Notes: generated from the sequence alone by a model not told the origin. Positions 17,271 through 25,864 are shown, counted from the first letter of the stretch. The stretch: 58,439 nucleotides of DNA from Mucilaginibacter_A sp964244955 (GCA_964244955.1 CAXTKQ010000008.1:1-58439); one strand, 5' to 3'. A program made the numbers and translations.

Positions 17271-18771
17271 TGAAAATATTGGAATTGACAATCGCGCGGT
17301 TTTCCTGATCCAATTTTAAAGTAACGTCAATCAAAGCGGCAACTAAAACAAACAAAATGTTAGTTGGAAATTGTACAATCGCTTCTTGCGGAAAATTTCC
17401 AATATTCAATACAAACACAATCACCGTTGCTGCCATACAATATGATTTTAGTTCCGGGTCTTTTATTAAAAAATAATTTTTAATGCCCGTTTTTAATATC
17501 ACAAACATTAGCATACAAATTAAAAAAAGGCCAATCCAGCCCAATTCTACTGCTACACGTACATAACCGCTATCCGGAGGAAAATTGGCCAGAAAAGAAT
17601 TTGGCGCAAAACGTTGCCCCCATACACCCGTTGCACCTAATCCCCCGCCAAATGGATGGGTAAGTATATAGGGTTTAATTTTTTTTTGGTTGGCAGCACG
17701 TAAGTTATACGAAGGATCAGTTGAGGGCTTAAAAGCTGTTTGAAACCGGTAAATGGTTGGGTTAGAAGTAGGTATGATAATTAAAATACCAATCAGCATT
17801 CCTGTTATGATACTTACGATTAACACTTTTTGGCTATAATTAAGCACTACTATCAAAACCAAAGCTGCTGGTACCAAAACATAGGCTCCCCGCGTACCTG
17901 AATACAGCATGTTTAGCAAAAAAAATAGGGCTAAAAGAAGCAATATTGTTTTTTTCCAAGTTCTAAACGTCCCGGTAATCAAACAAATACATAACAAACT
18001 ACTGATTACCATATTGTAAGAAAAGCAAACAGGATCAGAAAATATGGAGAACTTGCGCCAAACTCCATTTATAAACAATAGGGAAACCATTAAAGGATCG
18101 GTTAATATTGATTTTTCAAAATCAAAAAACCCAAAATGTTCTTGCTTAAAAGCATAAACGGCGGCAAAAAGGCTTAATGCAATCCAAACTTTTAGTACCG
18201 TCCGGATAAAACTGACAGATTTGATTTGATAGACAAATACAAAATAGAGCAGCATGACGGCCGCAACAGTACGGATGGTGTATAACCAGGAAAAAACAGA
18301 TGCGGCAGCAGGATTTGCTACTTCTAAAATATTGTAAACTAACCAAATGGCAATTATTTTACCAATTGGTGATTTTAAAAAGCTCCAATCCGGGTCGCTT
18401 TTTTGTTTAATAAAAAAGCCTAATAAAAGAAGCACTTCTAAACCATCCATTAATGTTCCTAACGGAAAATCAACGCCCATCCTAATTACCCACATTAACA
18501 GGTAAGCAGCGACCAGCAATACTAAAATCCCGACTTGCGGATAAGCAACTACGCTGAAAACCAAGGGCATGCCAATAAGCACAACCAAGATTAATGCTGC
18601 AGCGATTAAACCCAACTTTGCAATAATCAAAGAAAAAGCAATGCTGGCCACAAGTAAGGCAGCAATTGTTAACTTATTTAAACGAAAGGTTGGACTATCA
18701 GAACTTCCCGTTTTTGATGATGCGCTTTTACCGCCAAGGTTTAGGTTGAAAGATGATGGCAGCACTTTCAT
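17257..18771 (-). CDS. O-antigen polymerase/ligase family protein (Wzy/WaaL-like)
   Basis: 504 residues, about eleven to twelve membrane segments. The central MLYSGTRGAYVLVPAALVLIVVL segment and the large loop with SYNLRAANQKKIKPYILTHPFGGGLG (about 345-370), then PDSGYVRVAVELGWIGLFLI, match the Wzy_C / O-antigen ligase domain. It would join repeat units or attach the finished chain. A short N-terminal cytoplasmic tail precedes the first span. Gene order between the small membrane peptide and a glycosyltransferase, with 4-base spacing upstream and overlap downstream, indicates tight co-expression. Confidence 0.88.
   Translation of the reverse strand: MKVLPSSFNLNLGGKSASSKTGSSDSPTFRLNKLTIAALLVASIAFSLIIAKLGLIAAALILVVLIGMPLVFSVVAYPQVGILVLLVAAYLLMWVIRMGVDFPLGTLMDGLEVLLLLGFFIKQKSDPDWSFLKSPIGKIIAIWLVYNILEVANPAAASVFSWLYTIRTVAAVMLLYFVFVYQIKSVSFIRTVLKVWIALSLFAAVYAFKQEHFGFFDFEKSILTDPLMVSLLFINGVWRKFSIFSDPVCFSYNMVISSLLCICLITGTFRTWKKTILLLLALFFLLNMLYSGTRGAYVLVPAALVLIVVLNYSQKVLIVSIITGMLIGILIIIPTSNPTIYRFQTAFKPSTDPSYNLRAANQKKIKPYILTHPFGGGLGATGVWGQRFAPNSFLANFPPDSGYVRVAVELGWIGLFLICMLMFVILKTGIKNYFLIKDPELKSYCMAATVIVFVLNIGNFPQEAIVQFPTNILFVLVAALIDVTLKLDQENRAIVNSNIFNDDN
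17919..17943 (+). repeat. Dispersed element, near match in coding sequence
   Basis: Core 17932-17943 TAAAAGAAGCAA with a preceding AAAAAAAATAGGGC arm. Read as ILLLLALFFLL in a membrane segment of the polymerase. Confidence 0.55.
18424..18435 (+). repeat. Dispersed element, near match in coding sequence
   Basis: TAAAAGAAGCAC (one mismatch). Read as VLLLLGF in a membrane segment of the polymerase. Could be coincidence of leucine codons. Confidence 0.35.
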
Positions 18772-18775
18772 GTTT

Positions 18776-18913
18776 TCAAAAGAACAGGATCTTTACAAAA
18801 AACACAAAAACGCTGATAAATGCCAATATTGTGGCCAACAATTCCTGAATGTTTTTTTGTTTAACCTCCGGGTTTACAGGTTGCTTTTTATTGGTTTGAA
18901 CTGGCCTGATCAT
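18776..18913 (-). CDS. Small membrane peptide of the polysaccharide operon (45 residues)
   Basis: ATG at 18913 overlaps the stop of the upstream glycosyltransferase gene (ATGA) and the TGA at 18776-18778 is 4 bases before the ATG of the polymerase gene, exactly the spacing of a real operon member. The product has a basic, proline-containing N-terminus (MIRPVQTNKKQPVNPEVK), a short polar stretch, and one hydrophobic helix LATILAFISVFVFFVKILFF ending at the C-terminus: a single-pass, N-in type membrane peptide. No family recognised. It might be an assembly factor for the polymerase or the synthase. Confidence 0.75.
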   Translation of the reverse strand: MIRPVQTNKKQPVNPEVKQKNIQELLATILAFISVFVFFVKILFF

Positions 18914-20115
18914 ACTTTCTTTTGCATTACTTTTTCTATATCTGCGTTGTAGTAATGCGGGGTAGCCACAGAACGTTCATTGGCTTTGCCCATTTTAAAC
19001 AAGGAAATAATTTGATAAAACACAAATTTGGGAATGCCCAATAAAGCTTTGTAAACCCGGGGATCGGCTTTTGACTGGATCAGGGCGACAAAAAAACTGG
19101 TGATAAAAGAAGCAAAGGCACACAGCCACAACCAATTATAAGCCGGGTTGACCCAAAGGTTTGCAGCCATGCAAAATACAGACAGGATCAGGAAAATGAA
19201 CAAAGGCGGCCGCAAAAGCACCATGCCAAACAAAACCTGGTTCTTGCTAAAATTGCCCAAACCCCGCCATATCAGTTTCACACCAAAACCGCCATACCTA
19301 AACCAGGTATTGATCCATCGGGCGCGTTGTTTAACCAATTGTTCGGGGTGCATTGTTTTTTCGTCATAAACAATTGCTTTTCTGGCAAAGGCAATCTGCA
19401 GGCGGTAGTTCACAATTTCTGCCTGTAATACTTTATCAAAACCTGCACCATCAATATCCAAATGGTTTAAACAAAACTTGTACAATTCTGTCGTAAAAGC
19501 CATTCCGGAGCCGGACAAAGTAGCCGAAGAACCACTTTTAAACAACAACTTGCCATCGTAATAGTGGTAATAAATGTCTCTTGCGGCATCCAAACAAGCG
19601 TAAGTTGTATTTAGGTTTTTTGCCGCACGCAGCCCTTGCACAGCCTGGTAGCCTTTTGTAAAATAGGTGTTCATTTCGGTAAGATAAGCCGGATGAACAA
19701 GGTTATCACTATCAATAATGGTTAAACGCGAATGCGGCCGTACAAAATGGTTGATCGCATAAAAGTGCGAGCGGATATTGCTTTGCAAGGCTTGCGGCGG
19801 CCTTAAAACAACAATTTGCGGATGGTCAAAGTTTAGGTTTGATATATCGCACTGGTCTGCAACAATATAAATGATAAAGTTGGAAAAATCCTGTTTCAAC
19901 AAAGAAGCAACAACAGCGGGCAAAGATTGGGTTTGCTGATAGGCCGTAACAATAATGCCGTAGTCTGCTTCGGTAACTTGGTTCCAAATTTTGTTTACTT
20001 TGAATTTGTTTCTTGCGGTTGGGTAAAGCAGGAACAACAGCATCGGAAAAACCAAATTATATCCAATTGCCAATTGCACCACTTGCCAGATCAACTTATA
20101 TAAATGGATGTGCAT
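18910..20115 (-). CDS. Membrane glycosyltransferase family 2 (processive-type)
   Basis: 401 residues: one N-terminal membrane segment, GT2 domain with DYGIIVTAYQQTQSLPAVVASLLKQ (about 50-72), LTIIDSDNLVHPAYL (DxD, about 132-146), SGSGMAF, and the QRARW acceptor motif (about 262-266), followed by two C-terminal membrane segments. This architecture is that of synthase-like inverting enzymes acting at the inner membrane. The C-terminus overlaps the start of the 45-residue peptide gene by 4 bases. Confidence 0.88.
   Translation of the reverse strand: MHIHLYKLIWQVVQLAIGYNLVFPMLLFLLYPTARNKFKVNKIWNQVTEADYGIIVTAYQQTQSLPAVVASLLKQDFSNFIIYIVADQCDISNLNFDHPQIVVLRPPQALQSNIRSHFYAINHFVRPHSRLTIIDSDNLVHPAYLTEMNTYFTKGYQAVQGLRAAKNLNTTYACLDAARDIYYHYYDGKLLFKSGSSATLSGSGMAFTTELYKFCLNHLDIDGAGFDKVLQAEIVNYRLQIAFARKAIVYDEKTMHPEQLVKQRARWINTWFRYGGFGVKLIWRGLGNFSKNQVLFGMVLLRPPLFIFLILSVFCMAANLWVNPAYNWLWLCAFASFITSFFVALIQSKADPRVYKALLGIPKFVFYQIISLFKMGKANERSVATPHYYNADIEKVMQKKV
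19104..19115 (+). repeat. Dispersed element, near match in coding sequence
   Basis: TAAAAGAAGCAA preceded by AAAAAACTGGTGA. Read as FASFITSFF in a membrane segment of the GT2 protein. Confidence 0.4.
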
Positions 20116-20162
20116 AAAAATATTTATTGTTTAAGCTTGTTTAAAATTTACTTGTCGAGGTT

Positions 20163-20257
20163 CCGATGCTTCTTTTACCCTATAAAAATTGGCAGGTACA
20201 AAGTTTTTATTTAGGCTGGTGCAAACACCAATTTTTATAGGGTAAAAGAAGCATCGG
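20163..20257. repeat. Paired inverted dispersed elements with perfect 30-bp arms
   Basis: Arms 20163-20192 and 20228-20257 are perfect reverse complements, including the otherwise variable spacer (ACCCTATA / TATAGGGT). Cores are at 20166-20177 and 20243-20254. It lies in the 172-base gap between the co-polymerase gene and the GT2 gene of the polysaccharide operon and could fold into a long hairpin in the transcript. Confidence 0.95.
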
Positions 20258-20287
20258 CATTTTTTTTATGTATCAGTTAAACAGGCT

Positions 20288-22437
20288 CTAAGCTTGTTTA
20301 GCTTCCAATTCATGGGTTACTATTACTTTGTTTAAGATCAGCCCAATAAACTTGTTGTTCAAAGTACGCAGGTAATTTAAGTAAAGCTGCTTTTCGTGGT
20401 TGATACTTTGATTGGCTTCAAAAACAGCAATCACTTTATCGGCAAATTGGATCCATTCTTTGGCTTTGTTCATCATGCCCAGGTCTTGGGTTTCTATAAT
20501 GATGATATCAAAGCTTTTTTTCAATTGCATTATTTTTTTACCGATCACCTGCTCGCTGCTTTTTTCAAGCAAGGATTTATCACTGCCCAAGTTTCCTAAA
20601 ACATAAATCTGGTTGTCGTCTGAAGCTTGTATTTCCGCATTGTCATCCTTCAAAAAATCTTCAAAGTAAGCTTTTTCAAAAGCGGCTTTGGTTAAAGTGG
20701 GATGATCAAAATTGCCGTCAATCACCAGCACTTTTTTGTTGGCGATAGCAAAAGCAGAAGCCAGGCCCATAGCCACCAATGATTTCCCCTCGCCTGCTTT
20801 AAGGCTGGTAATGGCCAGCACTTTTCCTTCTGCCCCAACCCCATTTTCATGTAGTTCGTAATCAACCTCATAACGGATAGAACGCAACAGGTTGCTNNNN
20901 NNNNNNTAAAATCAATATTGGATTTAACCACAAAGTTTAATTTGCCTATAACCTGGATTTGGGTTGCATTGGCCAAATCAGTTGGCACACGGATGGTATT
21001 GTCAAAATAAAATAGGACAAACAGCACGACCAAACAAAACACCTCGCTTACCACACCGCTTAACAAAGTCAGCAGTAGTTTTTTTGAAGGCTGTTTTACA
21101 CCCGGCATAGCTGTTTCTACCTGCTTTAAAGGCGTTTTGATGTTTGTTTCTAAAGATGATTGGTTGTACCGGTTTTGCACATCCAGGTATTCTTTTGTGG
21201 CCACTTCGATATCGCGGTTATAAGCCTGTATTACGGCATCAAAAGGGACAATACGTTCTAACTGGCTGTTTAGCTGGTTAATCTGGTTGTCCAGTTTGTT
21301 CAGCCCCGAACGTGTCATATCACGCGTGATCTCCATTTTAACTTTTTCCTGCACTAAGTTTTCTTTGCCTGCCAAAGGGTTGGAAACATATTTATCAGCT
21401 ACCTGGCTTATTTGTGCATCCAAAACATTTTGTAACGAATCGCTGGTTTTTCTGTACCGGGGATCAAAATTACTTTGGATATATTTATTGTTAACGGCTG
21501 CCAAACGGTCGCGCGTTTGTGCAATTTGTCCGTTCATTTTAACCGAACTTGCCTCCTGGTATCTTCTGTCGTTCGGGTTAAACCTACTGTTGATGTTGGC
21601 GATTGCACTGTTGTAAGATAAAATATCTTTTTCTGCCTGTGCCTTTCGGTCGCGGTAATCGGTCAATTGTGTATAAAGCGAAGTTGACTGGTCTTTTAGG
21701 TCGAGGATATGGTTTTTAATTTTGTAGTTCCTTAATCCGGCTACTTTGGCGTTCATCGTGTCCAGCTTTTCCTGAACCAGTTTTTGTAAAAACCCGTTGG
21801 AGTTTCCCTTGTTTTTTTGTTCATCGGCAATGGTATAAGCAATAAATTCTTTACAAAGTGTATTTAAAACAAAGGCCGAAAGCTGGGGCTGGTCTGATGA
21901 AAACTCGAGGTGCACAAAATCACTGTTGTCGGTACGGTAAATGGTTAGTTCTTTTTTTAAACTTTCTGCATCATATTTTTGGGCAGTCAACACGCTTTCC
22001 AGGCCAGCTTCATCAGGGTCGGTTAAATCCAGTGGTGCGCGGTGTTTGTATTTATAATTAAAAACAGTTAGAGCATGTGCAAGTGCATGCGCATTTAGTT
22101 CTTTTAGCAGTTTACTTTTAGGCCGAAACGCTTGCTTATTGGTAAGGTCGTGGATGATCAGTTGATAAGAAACTTGATCAATTACTTTCCCTAAACGAAT
22201 GGTGCCTAATAAGTTAGAAAATTGCTGGTTAACTTTTGATTCCTGTATACCGCCATCTGTATTGTTTAATATCTGTTGGTTTGGGTCAATAATACCGGTT
22301 GCCAAATCGGTTTCCGAAACGTAATTGTCAGACAGGTTATGTGTTAAAAAATAAGTAAAAACAAGCGCGATGATTGGAACGGCTATCAATACAAACCGGT
22401 GCGTATAAAGTAATTTTAAAAATTTGGCTAATCCCAT
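20288..22437 (-). CDS. Polysaccharide co-polymerase: Wzz domain fused to BY-kinase-like ATPase domain (interrupted by assembly gap)
   Basis: The 5' part (22437-20907) encodes an N-terminal membrane helix, Wzz domain, long coiled coil (about residues 200-440) and a second membrane helix (about 460-485). Beyond the N gap (20897-20906) the frame continues into an ATPase domain with Walker A SLKAGEGKS and Walker A' VLVIDGNFDHP. The canonical second Asp of Walker A' is Asn (DGN), Walker B reads IIIIETQD rather than the usual D-x-P, and there is no tyrosine-rich tail, so kinase activity is doubtful. It controls chain length and links polymerisation to export in the cell envelope. Its ATG overlaps the stop of the TolC-like gene. 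The two parts are treated as one gene by inference. Confidence 0.8.
20897..20906. other. Assembly gap (10 N)
   Basis: Ten N inside the co-polymerase gene, at the junction between the second membrane helix and the ATPase domain. The true missing length is unknown, since the two flanking frames do not join with ten bases. Confidence 1.
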
Positions 22438-23138
22438 TATTGAATATCTTCTAATTTAAGGCCCACCAATGCTTCCAGCTCACTTTTGGCTATAAAAAAA
22501 TTGGTTTCTGCCTGTAATTTTTGTTCTGTACGCAATGCAGCATTAATCAGTGCTGTGTTATAAACATCAAATGTTACTTCCCCTTTTTGAAACTTATACT
22601 TGGTTTGTTTTAGTAAAGTTTGCATGTCCTGGTAAGATTGTGTTTGCAGTTTTACCAGGTTTTTTTGCAACAGATAGGTGAAGTACCGGTGCTTTACATC
22701 GGCAGTCAGGGTAACCAAAAATTCGTTTTGCTCGTCGCGCACAATATTCAAATCTTCCTGTGCTGCTTTTATCGTATAAGGTTTTGTAAGGATGGAACCC
22801 AGGTTTAGCGAAACGCCCAATTGTAAACCGTTAAACAAAAACCTGTTGACCGTTGTGCCCGCATTAGTTGTGGGTATGGCATAATTTAACGTGTTGTTGG
22901 GTTGGTAGATGTAAGAAAAAGTTAAAACATCAAACCAGGAAATCCCTGCTTTTTTAACATTGATCCTGGCCAGGTTGATCTTGTCATCATAGCCCGTCAG
23001 CCTTGGGTAATGTGTTTTGGCAGAAGTGATCAGTTTATCTAAATAAGGATAAGAAATTTCGGGGATAACAGAATCTTGGGCTTTAACCGTTACAGACACA
23101 AAAAAAAGTAGGGTAAAAAGAGTATAGGCTTTAAACAT
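22437..23138 (-). CDS. TolC-family outer membrane protein, short form
   Basis: 233 residues: signal peptide (about 1-20, VTVKAQ), then a helical-hairpin and beta-strand pattern like one half of a TolC/OEP repeat: GYDDKINLARINVKKAGISWFDVLTFSYIY, LQLGVSLNLGSIL, and long helices IVRDEQNEFLVTLTADVKHRYFTYLLQKN and LKQTKYKFQKGEVTFDVYNTAL. Normal TolC proteins contain two such repeats (over 400 residues). No Wza-type polysaccharide export gene is seen in the locus, so this protein may form the outer membrane part of the exporter as an oligomer. Confidence 0.78.
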   Translation of the reverse strand: MFKAYTLFTLLFFVSVTVKAQDSVIPEISYPYLDKLITSAKTHYPRLTGYDDKINLARINVKKAGISWFDVLTFSYIYQPNNTLNYAIPTTNAGTTVNRFLFNGLQLGVSLNLGSILTKPYTIKAAQEDLNIVRDEQNEFLVTLTADVKHRYFTYLLQKNLVKLQTQSYQDMQTLLKQTKYKFQKGEVTFDVYNTALINAALRTEQKLQAETNFFIAKSELEALVGLKLEDIQ

Positions 23139-23146
23139 AATTTTGT

Positions 23147-24229
23147 TTATACGTTTTCCTTTTGAAATAAGGCCGGAAAAGTTCCTAAAATAATTTTCAG
23201 GTCAAACCAAAACGAATAGTTCAATGCGTAGTAATTGTCAAGTTTCTTCCTTTCCAGTTCAGACATTTCGCTGCGCCCCCTTTTGCTGATTTGCCATAAT
23301 CCGGTTAAACCTGCCGGGCCTAAAAACCGTGTAGACCATTCATTGGAAGTCAGCTTTTCTGCCTCATACAAAGGCAAAGGCCGGTTGCCAACTAAAGACA
23401 TATCGCCTTTTACAATATTAAAAAGCTGGGGAAGCTCATCCATGCTTGTCTTTCTTAAAAATGCGCCCAAACGGGTTACCCTCGGGTCGTTTTTTAGTTT
23501 TACAAATGTTGGTGCAATCGTACTGGCAGCAGTTTCTGCGTATTGGTTAAGGTTGGATAAATCAATCAAATATTCATCGGCATTGCTGCGCATAGACCTG
23601 AACTTGTAAAAATCAAACACATTGTAACCTGTGCCAACACGTTTGCTTTTGTAAATAATTTTGCCGTCGGATTCCAAAAAAATAAGCCCTGCGATGATGA
23701 CAAACAAAGGTGAAAGCAGTAAAAGGCAAGTTAAGGAAAGTGCCAGGTCAAAAGCACGCTTGCCGGCAGGGATTTTATAAGTGGCCGTTGCTTTTTCTGA
23801 TAAATTTACGATGCTTGGTTTGATCAGCTTAAACCGGACCAAAAAATCCAAACGTTCTGCAAGTTCATCGTAAGAAAACGGATAGATATAAAAATCATGG
23901 ATTTTGAGCTGCCTTGCTTTTTGCAGGCAATTGTTGGTTGGCTCGGAGGCCAGCAAAACGATAATCAACCCCCGAAGCAAAACGTTCTTTTTTATATTCT
24001 CAATCAGTGCAAAACAATTTTCCTGTTCATCGGCCTCGATCAAAATTATTTCGGGCAAAGAACTTAAAGATAATTGCGATAAATAAGTATTAAATTGTTG
24101 TGAAGTTGTGCTGGAAAAAATTTGAAACTTATTGCTCAGGTTATCTTGGATGCCGGTTACGAAATCAATGCCGGAATACGCGATGCGGATTTTGTTGGTG
24201 CTGAACACGGTTTTGTTAGTAAATGTCAT
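23147..24229 (-). CDS. Priming sugar transferase with N-terminal pseudo-receiver domain
   Basis: 360 residues. Residues about 155-360 are the bacterial sugar transferase domain (WbaP/WcaJ C-terminal type): KRAFDLALSLTCLLLLSP membrane segment, KSKRVGTGYNVFDFYKFRSM, RVTRLGAFLRKTSMDELPQL, GDMSLVGNRPLP, and PAGLTGLWQISKRG. It would start repeat-unit synthesis on undecaprenyl phosphate. Residues 1-130 look like a response-regulator receiver fold, but the phospho-Asp region reads IILIEADEQE and the conserved Lys region reads FYIYPFSYDEL, so it is probably not phosphorylated. The start overlaps the preceding receiver gene by 14 bases. Confidence 0.88.
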   Translation of the reverse strand: MTFTNKTVFSTNKIRIAYSGIDFVTGIQDNLSNKFQIFSSTTSQQFNTYLSQLSLSSLPEIILIEADEQENCFALIENIKKNVLLRGLIIVLLASEPTNNCLQKARQLKIHDFYIYPFSYDELAERLDFLVRFKLIKPSIVNLSEKATATYKIPAGKRAFDLALSLTCLLLLSPLFVIIAGLIFLESDGKIIYKSKRVGTGYNVFDFYKFRSMRSNADEYLIDLSNLNQYAETAASTIAPTFVKLKNDPRVTRLGAFLRKTSMDELPQLFNIVKGDMSLVGNRPLPLYEAEKLTSNEWSTRFLGPAGLTGLWQISKRGRSEMSELERKKLDNYYALNYSFWFDLKIILGTFPALFQKENV

Positions 24230-24605
24230 TCACTTTGACGCTTTTAAAAACCTGGTTGATTACCGCTTTTAAATTATCCGGGTTAAAAGGTTTGCTCAAA
24301 TACCCTTCCACGTCAAAAGTCATTTTTTCTACCTGCTCTTTTACATTTTCGGCACCGGAAAGTACAATGACAGGCGTGTCCCGGTAAAAACCGCTGATCT
24401 TTAAATTACGGATAAAAGAAGTTCCGTCAAAATAAGGCATCTCCAGGTCAGAGATAATCAAATCAGGGTAATTGCCTTCTTCCAGCCAGCTAAAAGCTTC
24501 GATCCCGCTTGGCTTTATCACAATTGCATGTTCTTTTGACAGGATAAAATTAAGCAGTTTCAAAATGCTTATGTCATCATCAACAACAAGTATTTGTTTT
24601 TTCAT
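24216..24605 (-). CDS. Single-domain response regulator (CheY-like)
   Basis: 129 residues, receiver only. Acidic pocket VVDDD (residues 7-11), phospho-acceptor Asp53 in IISDLEMP, Ser/Thr position in VIVLSGAE, Lys in GYLSKPFNPD. No DNA-binding domain, so it works through protein contacts. First gene of the minus-strand polysaccharide operon and overlapping the sugar transferase gene, whose N-terminal domain is receiver-like; a direct interaction between the two is an inference. The partner histidine kinase is not in this window. Confidence 0.9.
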   Translation of the reverse strand: MKKQILVVDDDISILKLLNFILSKEHAIVIKPSGIEAFSWLEEGNYPDLIISDLEMPYFDGTSFIRNLKISGFYRDTPVIVLSGAENVKEQVEKMTFDVEGYLSKPFNPDNLKAVINQVFKSVKVNDIY

Positions 24606-24899
24606 AAGTATAAATAGATTTAGTTGTAATTAGCTAAATATAGATTAAAAAACTAATATTATTGTCAGCTATATCGTTGAAATTCAAATTTACCCTTTAT
24701 TATACTTATTAACAATATATGTTTTTATTTGTATAAAGCTATAAAAAATAATAGATTTAAAATTATTATCTATTACTAAAATTATTTAAGCAATTACGAA
24801 ATTTAATAACATTACGGTTTTCAATGTTCATGCTTCTACGCAAAAAGAGAAAAAAGAGTTATTATAAAAACATGAGCTATTAATTAAACAATCCTGGCA
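24606..24899. other. Divergent AT-rich intergenic region
   Basis: 294 bases between the minus-strand response regulator gene and the plus-strand acyltransferase gene. It must hold the promoter of the whole polysaccharide operon. No convincing -33/-7 pair, hairpin or exact dispersed element is visible. Confidence 0.5.
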
Positions 24900-25517
24900 A
24901 TGCCGATCAAAGAAGCTGTAAAAAGTAACCCTGCTTTAAAAAAATTTATACATTGGGCACTTGTACCAACCAAACAAGCAAGGCCGCGCTCCTGGGTTAA
25001 ATTTTTTGTGAACCCTTTTTTCCACCAAAAAAAATCAGGAAGCACCATCAGGCAACGTACGCGTATGGATGTTTTTCCTTTTAACCGTTTTACATTGGGG
25101 AAAAATGCGGTGGTTGAGGATTTTTGTACCATTAACAATGGCGTGGGCGATGTTTTTATTGGCGATGAAACCACACTTGGAATGGGCAATGTTTTGATCG
25201 GGCCGGTTAGCATCGGCAAAAATGTGATCCTAGCGCAAAACGTGGTAATAAGTGGTTTAAACCACAATTATGAAGATGTAACCCAAGCCATACAATTACA
25301 AGGGGTAAAAACAGCACCGATCATCATTGAAGACGATTGCTGGATTGGCGCCAACGTTGTGGTTACGGCCGGCACAACCATTGGCAAACATTGTGTTATT
25401 GCGGCCGGTGCCGTAGTTACCAAAAATGTTCCTGCTTTTAGTATCGCCGCCGGAAACCCGGCGCGGGTTATCAAAAAGTACGATCAAGAACTTCAAACTT
25501 GGATCAAAGTAAATTGA
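24900..25517 (+). CDS. Hexapeptide-repeat acyltransferase (LbH family)
   Basis: 205 residues. Left-handed beta helix hexapeptides from about residue 70 (VVEDFCTINNGVGDVFIGDE, PVSIGKNVILAQNVVISG), catalytic-type His in SGLNHNYEDV, and a C-terminal set IIIEDDCWIGANVVVTAGTTIGKHCVIAAGAVVTKNVP with the closing AGNPARVIKKY. Typical of CoA-dependent O- or N-acetyltransferases acting on sugars. It is divergent from the polysaccharide operon and probably decorates the same glycan. The stop codon TGA runs directly into the dispersed element. Confidence 0.9.
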   Translation: MPIKEAVKSNPALKKFIHWALVPTKQARPRSWVKFFVNPFFHQKKSGSTIRQRTRMDVFPFNRFTLGKNAVVEDFCTINNGVGDVFIGDETTLGMGNVLIGPVSIGKNVILAQNVVISGLNHNYEDVTQAIQLQGVKTAPIIIEDDCWIGANVVVTAGTTIGKHCVIAAGAVVTKNVPAFSIAAGNPARVIKKYDQELQTWIKVN

Positions 25518-25607
25518 TGCTTCTTTTACCGGGTAAAAATAAGCGCCAGTATTTTAAACAGAATGATAGTTTTGCGGTTGATAAATTTTACCCGATAAAA
25601 GAAGCAT
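25516..25607. repeat. Paired inverted dispersed elements (91 bp)
   Basis: Left core 25517-25528 starts at the acyltransferase stop codon (TGATGCTTCTTTTACC); right core 25596-25607 ends 8 bases before the next ATG. The arms match through the spacer (ACCGGGTAAAA versus TTTTACCCGA). Confidence 0.93.
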
Positions 25608-25614
25608 ACAAACC

Positions 25615-25860
25615 ATGGAAGTTTTTGAAACCTATTTAACCGGCACCGACGGACAGATTGAAGGTTTGGCAAGTACCGTAACCACGGCCGATCAAGGCAA
25701 ACAATACCAATTTTCTTCTTTTGATAACTCTTTAACCATCACCATTGCAAAAGACGAACACGGCAATTGGAAAAGGGTCAGCAGCACCGAACCTTATTTA
25801 TCCGGCTGGGTGGACGAACTGGGCGAGCAGATAGACCAGCGGATAACGCCGACTTATTAA
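25615..25860 (+). CDS. Hypothetical protein, 81 residues
   Basis: Small acidic soluble protein (MEVFETYLTGTDGQIEGLAS..., ending DQRITPTY) with alternating beta-like pattern and no signal peptide or membrane segment. Resembles short uncharacterised proteins seen in Sphingobacteriaceae; no family recognised. It begins 8 bases after the right arm of the paired element and is convergent with the DUF3820 gene 4 bases beyond its stop. Confidence 0.65.
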   Translation: MEVFETYLTGTDGQIEGLASTVTTADQGKQYQFSSFDNSLTITIAKDEHGNWKRVSSTEPYLSGWVDELGEQIDQRITPTY

Positions 25861-25864
25861 ACAA

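Noticed and set aside
18569..18952. Plus-strand frame of 127 codons
   Set aside because: Overlaps the polymerase and glycosyltransferase gene ends and the small membrane peptide gene on the minus strand. No recognisable features.
24413..24424. TAAAAGAAGTTC in the response regulator gene as an element copy
   Set aside because: Mismatches at the end of the core. An arm-like AAATTACGGA precedes it, so it is doubtful; not annotated.
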